The notes beneath the pieces were generated by a model. The model did no database searches, was not told the origin of the DNA, and worked only from the letters and a program-made list of their open reading frames with translations. From Welwitschia mirabilis (taxonomy: Eukaryota; Gnetophyta; Gnetopsida; Welwitschiales), in NCBI GenBank assembly GCA_051453625.1, contig JBOZIK010000001.1:59517235-59556860 (forward strand): a DNA stretch of 39,626 nt, written 5' to 3'. The position numbers were made by a program, and so were the translations under genes. Shown here in pieces: positions 20,301 to 29,200 of this stretch (its first letter is position 1; each line of letters opens with the position of its first letter).

Positions 20301-21665
20301 AGGAGTCTTCAATACCTACATTTAAAAGAGTTTCAGTTCCATGAGATTACAGTCTCAGTTCTGGGTATGCCCGTTAGCCGGCCATTCAGCCCAGGCCAAG
20401 TAATTTTCGAGTTATGAAGAGCCCTCCCCTTGAAGTCTCTCGCTTAAGACACAGCCAGGGAGTTGTCGAAAAAAGCAGAGAAGAGACCGTATTTGTATGA
20501 CTGGGATTTGGGCAGATGCAATTGCAGGAGCCCTTTGCCCAATTTCTTTAAAACTTTGTCCCTCAAATTCAAATAGAATTCACGGCCACTTTGGCAGTGA
20601 TGGAGAGACTAACAACAGCCTATAATTCAATTATTTTCCTTCTTGCATGGCTCCACTCAAAAGCTTTGCCATGAACAAGTGGGACTGATAGCAACATATT
20701 CACACTAGCAGAAGAATTGCCGAGAGAAAACACACTGGTATTTCGAACAGAAAATGCGCTAAGCTACAGTCATTCCCCAGATGTTAGATAAATGCATCGT
20801 AAAAAAATCATCTTAGTAGAATAAGATAGGCATACGTAGCTTCAACAATTAATTCAAGCACCTTCGCAGTCAGAATTTTCTGGGTTTTCCAGTATTGTTT
20901 GGTTTCCATCCTTACAGTTGCTGCAAATCGCTTAAGCACCCTCTACACAGGCGTCTCCAAATTCCACACATATCCTCCGCCTTACCCACACAATCAGAGG
21001 ATTCTCCGGTGTTTGCAACTTCTCTGATAGCATTGCATCTCTGGTCAATTGCATGCAATTCTTAAAACATAAAATTCAATTCTCTTGCTGGAATTTAATC
21101 TGCTCACTGAAATTCACCGGTCGTTTACAGGCATAGCTCAAATCCAAATTTGAAATGCCTGACAAAGCACCTGATATGAGGACTTGGGGGAAGAGTAGCA
21201 AAACCACGAAAAGGAGGGAAGAACAGGAGGGTGGCCAGCAGAAAAAGAGATCGGATAAGAAAAAGCAGGGACATTAATTATGTAATATAGATTATTAATG
21301 CGCCCAAAGTCAGGCTTTGTCTTCCTTTTTTTTTTTCCCCTTTTGTTTACATTTTTCGTACGCCTTATGACTTTAGTTTGTTAATGAACTATTAGCAATC
21401 TCACTACAAGTCAAAGTGTGAAGTGTCATTGTGAAAATATCATTCCTGGAATGCATTACTCCTATTTTTGAAAAAATCTAATACATATTTCTTGCACTCA
21501 TCTATGTTTTGAACCCACACTATCCATATGTCTTTTATTTTTTTTTAATGCACAATTTTTTCTCTGATTCAATCGAGTGATAGTCGACACAATGTGTTTG
21601 CACATTTATTGTTTCGTCTCTTGCATTTCTTTCTGATGAGTATGTGACCCCCATGATTTGAAGTC
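20268..21665 (+). repeat. Duplicated segment, copy 2 (well preserved)
   Basis: Same-orientation counterpart of 1041-2760, about 19 kb away. It keeps CpG sites that copy 1 has lost, and several minus-strand stretches are open: a 33-codon frame beginning METKQYWKTQKIL (about 20914-20813), a frame LSAFSVRNTSVFSLGN... (about 20763-20623) and EFYLNLRDKVLKKLGKGL... (about 20583-20440). On + there is an open stretch at about 20946-21140. None is recognised. It lies 1-2 kb upstream of the eIF4G promoter. Confidence 0.8.
21155..21277 (+). CDS. Small lysine-rich ORF, 40 codons, unrecognised
   Basis: ATG at 21155, stop TAA at 21275-21277, giving a 40-residue very basic peptide (MPDKAPDMRTWGKSS... ending KKKQGH). 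A TTTACAG just before its short leader looks like a splice acceptor, and ATTATGTAATATAG after the stop resembles a plant 3' end. In copy 1 the corresponding place has a shorter frame ending GTSKNKKEAEE at 2106 that may be homologous. I do not recognise it. It may be the last exon of a spliced transcript, or a chance frame. Confidence 0.25.
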   Translation: MPDKAPDMRTWGKSSKTTKRREEQEGGQQKKRSDKKKQGH

Positions 21666-22200
21666 CTGCTTTAATATCTTGATTTATAGACAACAACTTT
21701 ATATATATTTCACTTGGTTCGTCTCAAAACCCACATAAGTATGTGCATTAGTTAAAATTCTATATATGTATTCGAAAGTTCCATTAGCTTGTTTTAGACA
21801 TTTCAGTTTTAATTTTAAAAAATAACTTTGAAATAAGGTAACTTATTACTATGCATATATTATTTATTTATGTTAAATATAAAGATAATTCCATATAATG
21901 TAATAGATTGGTAAGACACTTGTCTTCCATTTAATATGTTATGGGTTTGAAACTTTGGATACCGTGTTTGACATTTAATACACTCTTAAATATAATTAAA
22001 TTATTCATTTATGTTATTGCAAGGGCTTCACCCTTTTTAAGGTATTATCATTAAAAAGTTTAAACATCTTTTCAAGCTTATATCATATACTTTTTTTTTT
22101 TCGGTCCAAAAATTTGTAATTTCAGTTTCAATTTTATATCAACCTGTAAATAAACGCTTAAAAAAAACTGCACTCCGTGAAAGGACATCAAACATTCTAT
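21666..22200. other. AT-rich spacer upstream of promoter
   Basis: No gene is seen apart from the tRNA-like box pair noted separately. There is a poly-T run at 22092-22100. Confidence 0.5.
21890..21975 (+). repeat. tRNA-derived SINE-like remnant
   Basis: An A-box-like ATAGATTGGTAAGAC (about 21903) and a B-box-like GGGTTTGAAAC (about 21942) lie at tRNA-like spacing. The bases form no complete cloverleaf that I can support, so this is a SINE or tRNA relic rather than a functional tRNA. Confidence 0.3.
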
Positions 22201-22299
22201 GGAAAGAGGCGATCTTTATTTGGACGCTTTGGAAAAGACGAAAACACAAAGCCCTTAAAGTAGCCAAAAAGCACGAAAAGAAAGTCCAACCCAGCTTAG

Positions 22300-22755
22300 A
22301 TATCATAACGCTAGGACGGTGGGACCCGCAAACCTGCAGCTGCTTTCCTTAGTTCCAAAACGAGAAACAGACTTATTCAAGAAAAAATATCTAAAAGCAC
22401 AACGCGCGGGTGGGTCCCACAAATCTAGAGGCGCTTTTCTTAATAAAGAACAACCCGACCGTTATGAAAAACGTGCTTCTATTTTCCCGAATTAAGAAAA
22501 AACAGTGAAAATACAGTTGTCGGTTAAAAATAAAAGAAAATCGAAACTCGGAGAATCAATGCAAGTAACGCTTAAGCGACACGTGGCAGCCCGCAGTAGT
22601 GCAAGGCAAACCATTACTTAACCATAGGGCATTGCTCGAGGCGCTGTGTGTCTTCTTCTTCCTCCTTCAAACCTCTGCTTATTTCTCCAATTCAACTCAA
22701 TCCTGTTCGATTCGATTGGTTTTTTATAAGAAAAGGACGGTCCGTTTTTCATTCA
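22300..22755 (+). promoter_or_regulatory. eIF4G promoter region
   Basis: GC and CpG rise here against AT-rich flanks. Visible motifs: GTGGGACCC at 22319-22327 and palindromic GTGGGTCCCAC at 22410-22420 (class I TCP-type GTGGGNCC sites); ACACGTGGC at 22579-22587, a perfect ABRE/G-box core (bZIP/bHLH type); and a TATA-like TTTTATAAG at about 22722-22730. If the last is used, transcription would start near 22755. The two TCP-type sites sit in blocks of about 91 bp that look like an old tandem duplication. Binding is inferred from motif only. Confidence 0.6.
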
Positions 22756-22806
22756 ACAAACTCTGATAAGTGTGTCTGCGAAAATTGATTTCCAGGAAAT
22801 AGCAAT

Positions 22807-22818
22807 ATGGCATTTTGA
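22807..22818 (+). other. Leader uORF of 3 codons
   Basis: ATG GCA TTT TGA lies in the presumed 5' leader of eIF4G. It would be present only if transcription starts upstream and this part is not spliced out. Confidence 0.35.
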
Positions 22819-22948
22819 TTTTTATCGCCTATCAGCTATTTATTTAACCGTAATCCTCGATTCGAAGAATCTTTCGTTTGCTTGTGTTTTCTGCAAATAT
22901 TGCACCGCCTTCGCATTTCTGGTCTCTTTTCGTTTGCGGATTCAGCTG

Positions 22949-22987
22949 ATGCTTCGGAGATTGGCGAGAATGTCGAGTTTCTTCTGA
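22949..22987 (+). other. Leader uORF of 12 codons
   Basis: ATG at 22949 to TGA at 22985 encodes MLRRLARMSSFF, ending 133 nt before the main ATG. Two ATGs are in this frame. A CGTTTTAG just downstream (about 23018-23025) could be a 5'-UTR intron acceptor, in which case the uORF might be spliced out. Confidence 0.35.
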
Positions 22988-23094
22988 ATTGCTGAGCTTG
23001 ATTGAGAATTTGGTTTCGTTTTAGGTTTCTTTTTTCGCGTTGTTAGGGTCTACCGATCGCCTTCGGGTATCCAATTCGGTTTCCGCTTGCGAAA

Positions 23095-23103
23095 TTAGGG
23101 TTT
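23095..23103 (+). promoter_or_regulatory. Telo-box-like motif in leader
   Basis: TTAGGGTTT is the reverse complement of the AAACCCTAA telo-box, known from leaders and promoters of plant translation-apparatus genes. It sits 18 nt before the start codon. Confidence 0.45.
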
Positions 23104-23120
23104 GAATTCAAGCAGCATTT

Positions 23121-23272
23121 ATGTCCCTTCAACAATTCAAGGTAGAAAAGAAGAATTCTCAGTCTGATAACTCTGCAAAATCGGAAGCTCCGAGCCAGCT
23201 GCAACCATCGCCGAGTTCAAGGACTTTAGAAGAAGCGGGCGCTCCCGCTTCGAATGCTTCAGGTAGTCAGAG
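23121..23272 (+). CDS. eIF4G: eIF4G exon 1 (first coding exon)
   Basis: Encodes residues 1-50 plus two bases of codon 51 (MSLQQFKVEKKNSQ...NASGSQR). The start is chosen because it gives the plant eIF4G N-terminal pattern and joins in phase to exon 2. The donor AG|GTAAAG is strong. An alternative donor ten bases upstream (AG|GTAGTC) would put exon 2 out of frame. Confidence 0.85.
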
Positions 23273-26200
23273 GTAAAGGAATCTTTCCTAAGCTTTATTT
23301 TATCTTTCTGCAAATTCCGTTTTGCAATCTGCGTTGAAATTATTGGCTCAAAACTCTACATGGATTAAAATTATCAATTCGTTGTCGTTTAGGTCTTCTA
23401 AGTACTACACCGTTTCTTTTGAAACTTTTGTATTTGTTCGTTTTGATCTAACGCATATGTTTGTGTGTGCATTTGTGTCTGGCAGAATTCAGTTTTTCAA
23501 TCAGATATGTACTCTTATATTCCTGCATGTATAATTGTCTTTTCGGAAATTTTATTCAATCATGTTGCACTTCCAAACGTCTTTTGGCTATGGCTGCATT
23601 ATTGTATTTTAAAATCTAAATTTTGATATTCTAAATAAAAGATGCAAGTCTTCTTTATTATAGATGTTAATTAGCAGAAATGGAGTAATATCTCCTCGGT
23701 TATCTCCTTTATATCATATATTTCAATTTCAGAAGCCTTTAAAATATGCACACGCCTTTCGATATATCTACTTTTATCAGGAAATACAGAAAGATCTTCA
23801 TCTATGTTTACGCATTGAATACATGAAAAAAAACCCTTTTTGAGTAATTGATTTTGCTTCAGAGGGATTTCTTGTAAGTTTCAATCAAGAAGACATTTTT
23901 GTTTCACACAAGTTTTATGAGTCACACTTGCTTACAGGCAACTCGTACTACCACAGATTACTGGAAAATGTTTTATATGGCCTATTGAAATCGTCTAATA
24001 CAAATCAACATCCCTAAATATCTGACTTGCATGTTAGGCCCATTAACATCACACTAAAAGCCATGATTAAAACCCTTTCATGTTTATTGACTCGTTGGGC
24101 TAGGCTTGGGGCATGCATACCCAATAATCTCTTCCTTGATCTATAAGCCAAAACCATGGTTTGATATTGATTGTTGGGCCCATTACAATCACACCTAAAG
24201 CCATGACTTAGGTGGAAACTGAAACCCATTCGTTTGGCTGGGCATGGGAAGCACATACCCAACATTGCAGCACTCACCACTATAGTTTCTTTTGCATTAT
24301 ACACCATTCAACTTTAAGCACCATTCTCTCTTGTGACGCGATGCGTGCCCCAAGCCATCACAGTGAAGGGTGGCGTCGCAGTGGAGAGCGGCTGTCAGTG
24401 GAGGGCAGTGCTAGAAAATGAGGTGCATAGAAGACAAGAGAATGCACTCACAAAAAAAACGCGGGGAGAACAGGAAAAAGAGGATCATTAGAAGCATAAA
24501 AAAATCACAGAAAAAAAGAGAGACAGTAAAAACACGGTGAGGGTAGGGAGCAGGTCGCAAGAGGAATCGGCAAACAGACGAAAAACGCTGGAAACAAATG
24601 CGAGAGCGCTGGCAACTCAGCAGAAAGGGTGCAACACTCAGTAGAAACGCAGGAAGGCTGTGACATCGAAGAGGAAACAACAAAGAGACAGAAGCGACGG
24701 TAGACAGCGAAAAGAAGCCAGATCAGAACAGAGAATAGCAAAGCTATGATCAGATCGGAGGGAAGATAGCATCACAAAAATAGCAACAGATCCCTCAGGT
24801 TTCAATTTTCATTTTCAAGTTTTAAAGCAGTTTTACAGCTTTTTAAATTTAGGATTTGGAATTGTGTAATCCTAAGTTATTTGCAATATGAAACAAAAAT
24901 CACATGTGTAATCATTCTCTCATACCTTTACCATCCACCTATGTCGCTTTAAAAAAATAAATGAAAAAATTTAAAAAAAGGGGGAAGAAGGAGTGGGGAG
25001 GGAGGGGCCGATGAAAGAGAGAGAGAGAGAGAGAGAGAGCAAAAGCTCCAAACAAGTGCATGATCATTTTTGACATGAGGCTCATCTTTCACCTCACACC
25101 AAAAGGGGGCAACTGTGACGCGATGCGTGCCCCAAGCCATTGTAGCGAAGGGCGGCATCGCAGTGGGGAGTGGCGGTTGGTGGAGGGTAGCACCCAAAAA
25201 TGAGGTGCCGAGAAGAGGAGAGAATCCNNNNNNNNNNNNNNNNNNNNNNNNNNNNNNNNNNNNNNNNNNNNNNNNNNNNNNNNNNNNNNNNNNNNNNNNN
25301 NNNNNNNNNNNNNNNNNNNNNNNNNNNTATTTTCAGAGTCTCCCACATTTTCTGAGCTATAGTGTATTGTACAACGCAATCGTATTCTGCTGGAGCAAGA
25401 GCACATATTATCGCATTCATGGCCTAAGCATTCAAACGAGCCTATTTCTTGTCATCTGCATCCCAGTTGACTCAAGGCTTGATAGAAGTGGCTCCATTTG
25501 TGCCTACCATGGTGGGGGGTTCATATTTCTTTCCGATCATCTCCCATATGTCCACATCCAGAGAGGTAAGGAGTATTGTCAATCTTTGATTTCCAATGGG
25601 CATAGTTGTTCCAAGAGAAGAGAGGGGATCCGAAAATGGATTGACCTTCACAGAAGCTTGTTGAAGCCCTTCCTACAAACCTAAAACAATCACCAGAAAG
25701 AGACTAATCTAGAGCAACTAGGCTCTTTAGAGGGGGAATGAATAGAGTATTTAAAAAAAACATTCATAAATAAACTTAAATTCTTTCTGAAACTAGCCTA
25801 CCCCACTCTTAGGGGGCAGTAACTGCTATCAGCCTCTTAGTTCTATTATCACTTTCGATCTATACAGTTTCCTCCTTTTTCTTCTTCACTTCAAGACAAA
25901 ATGCAGGACCGTACAATAGAGCTCAACCCAGTGAGCAATCTAATCAGAGGTACAGTAGAGATAATCTGATTGGAAAGTGCCTTAATAATGCATAGTACAT
26001 CAATAGTGAGAAGTACAGAAAGAAATGATTGCCAGTTTCGCATAGAGGATCTTTCCAAATAGAACGATTTGTCAATCTTTTAGAATGGATTACCCTATAC
26101 ACTTTTCTCTTCAATAGAGCTATTGTAGTCTGTCTCGAAGAGCAAGATGCATAGGAAAGGACATTGCAGACCAATAGATAGCCATTTTCGTCTTGGAAAA

Positions 26201-29200
26201 ACACATTGTGCAAGCCAACAGATACGTAATTCCGCTTCAACGTTCGTCTGGTTGGACGTCCCATGCATCAGGCCAGACTTCCCACTTTTTTAACACAAGA
26301 ACTACTCAGACGTCCCAAATTGAGGGTCGGACATCCCATCTTCAATTCGGTTGCACAGACCTACTTTGTACTCGGACGTTCCAGATTGATATGTTGGAGG
26401 TCCCACTTTGAATTTTGTCTTTTGCTTATGTTGTTTATAGGTCCGGACGTCTTTATCATTGAAACTAAGTGTTTTGACATCTTTGCAACAGTAGTAAAGT
26501 CACATCTGTTCATTATTGTTGTTGTCTAAATACAGCATTCTTTGACATTAATTAACTTGTAGGTTCATTCCCTAGTTCTATTAGTTTGGTTCTATTTCTA
26601 AGCCTTTTGGAAGCATAGTACCCTCTCATGATGCTAGCCATAGATTTAAAAATGGGCAACATGTAGCCATTGTTGGATATTTTTAAAATAAATGCATCAT
26701 GGGAATGTCCATGTGCATAGTTCTGATTATCATTTTTTTTTGGTGAATTAGTTATAGATCCACAAATCAAAGGATGTGGATTCAAATAATGGGCGTTAGC
26801 TCATGCCAATCATGGCAAAAATGAATGTATAAATCTGAATAAAAATTGATGAATCATCAAGAGCAAGTTTCACGATTACCATTCAAGCTCCACCTCCTTG
26901 TCCATTCTCACACTTCCTCATCTTCAATTGGTATCAAAGCATTCAGGGTGTAGATTTTTCATCTAATCATGAGTTCTCCCACTCCTGCTATGCCTGCATG
27001 ATGAGATCTGAGAATTTTGATCTTTCACTCATTTATGAAAATCTGAAGGTTTTGGCATTGAGAATTTTTCTATGATATCCATGTCATAGCGAGAAAACGG
27101 AATCATGTGAGCACCAGTAACAGTAGAAAGGTTGTCGGTAACGATGATAAGGGATCTTCTATTGCAATCCCTGAAAACTTCCAAGTAGGTGGTTCTCCTG
27201 TTAATTATTTTTAAGTGTATGGTTAGAGAGGCAGTCTGAAAATCTAAATATTTTTCAAACCCTCTATTGATGATAAAGACGAATGTTTTTTTTATCAATC
27301 ATGATCTGTTATTGCTACTGCTTGAACTATTTCAAATCGCTTTGCTCTGCCCTTGCAGAATTGTTGCTTTTGCCCTTTGGAGCCTTGACCTCTAGAGATT
27401 CGCAAATCCAAAAAAATACTGAAGAAGCCTTGGGACTATGGATTGCTTGCCCTTGTTACTAACCCAGCCAAAACCAGGCAACTGCCTCTGGCCTGATTTG
27501 GCCCTACATTTTGCAGTTTAAATTTCGCAGATGCATAATTTTTGGAATTCTTTCATTTGTACTCACTTTGAGCGCTGGTCTGTAGCTCCTTATCTAAGAT
27601 TCAGCTACACTGGATGAAAAGCAATGGTTTTACACATTCCAGTCAGGGAGATACTTCATTTTTGGTTTGGTTTTGCTTATTGATTTTTTATTACAAACTA
27701 TTTAGCTCTCCTCNNNNNNNNNNTTAGACCTTTGAATAATGAAATCAAACACCGGTAGTTGCATTGTAGCTACTAAAGTAAACAGAGGAGGAAACGGCTT
27801 TACAAAAGAAAGAAGTGCAGTCATGAATTTTATGGACAAACACAAACCAAAACACATGTGAGGCCAAAGCATCACCAATCTTCTTTCTCTTATTTTCACC
27901 ATACCCACTTGTATTCCAATTGTATTTTATAAGGCATCATATTACCTTGTAATACAAAGTAATAAAATTTGCTTTGTTAGAGTGTGGTGAGGGGAGAACT
28001 TGTTAAAAGAAGGCTGAAAATCGGTTTTAATGGGTATAACCCTTAGCCTTTTGTACCTTTTTAAGAAAAGTATTTTATTGAGCGGGACGCTAGGAAGCTA
28101 GGAGGTATTTAATCCTCCAAGAGCATTGGTGTGGTAATAATAGAAATTAAGTTAAGGGGGGCCCCTTGTGAAGGTGTTTTGAAGTTAATTTTTAAATTAA
28201 AAAACTGTTGAGCTAAGGAGGGAAAAATAGCTAACTCCTGCCAAGAAAATCATGAGTATAAAGATTGAAAATTTTAATGGGAGGAATTTTCACACATGGC
28301 AAGTGAAAATGCAATTTTTGCTAATCAATCAAGGTGTGTGGAAAGTGACAAGTGTTTAAGTACCAAAGCCAAAAAAGAGATGATGATCAAGAAGCCCTTT
28401 TTCTCATTGGACTTGGTCTTGAGGATGGTTATCTGCATCATATTAACTTAAGTAAAAGCTCAAAAGAAGTGTGGGATGACTTGTGCAAATTATTTGGTTC
28501 AAGTGGAAATGAAGCTAAGCAAGAACTAAAGCAACAACTTTATAATCTAAGAATGGAGGATTCAAGACACATGAATCAAGGTGTAAATTACTTTAGATCA
28601 CTTTTGTCACAACTTATTGCCACAAATTCAAAGGTTGATGATGAAAATGCCAAAGCCAGTTTACTAAGTAGTCTTCCTTCTGGATATGATCAAATCGTCT
28701 TCATTTTAAAAAAGATTTCTTGCACATTAGAAAGTACCATCTCCACACACATTGAAGAACATAAAAGGATGTTGCAACACGCACTCAAAAAAGGTGTTTT
28801 AATTGCTCAAAGGCAGAATTTTCAGAAAAAGGATAAAAAAGATGACAAAGAAAGGACAAAATGTTATAATTGCAACAAGCGAGGTCATGTAGCAATAAAC
28901 TGCTTTCAAAGAGCAAAGGATCTACTGATGGAAAATTAAAGACTTCAAGCATGGTGGCAAAAATAAGCAAAGAAGAAGGAACTTCTAAAGATACAGCTCC
29001 AAATTTTTAAATGTTGGGTTTATCCCTTATCATGCTTAGTTCATATTGTCATGGTTAGTGTACGCTATCGTGGTTAGTCCACCTTGTAATGGTTAGTCTA
29101 TACTTGATGTAGTAAATTTTAAATGAATTGCTATGCTGGAGGCCTGTTCTAGCACTTTAATTGTGATGACAATCTAATTCTTAGATTTGTCATCAAGAGG

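Noticed and set aside
1041-21665. The two duplicated segments as LTRs of one giant Tat element
   Set aside because: The position would fit, but no TG...CA ends or target duplication are seen, the copies decay very differently, and a minus-strand frame runs across the left edge of copy 2. I keep it only as a remote possibility.
21890-21975. Functional tRNA gene
   Set aside because: Box-like motifs are present but acceptor and anticodon stems cannot be formed convincingly.
22772-22987. 71-codon frame in the leader
   Set aside because: It needs a non-ATG start; only its last 12 codons form an ATG-initiated uORF.
24411-24741. Leu/Phe/Ser-rich minus-strand proteins in repeat copy A (and 29806-30322 in copy C)
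   Set aside because: They are translations of a purine-rich + strand; frames are not kept between copies A and C.
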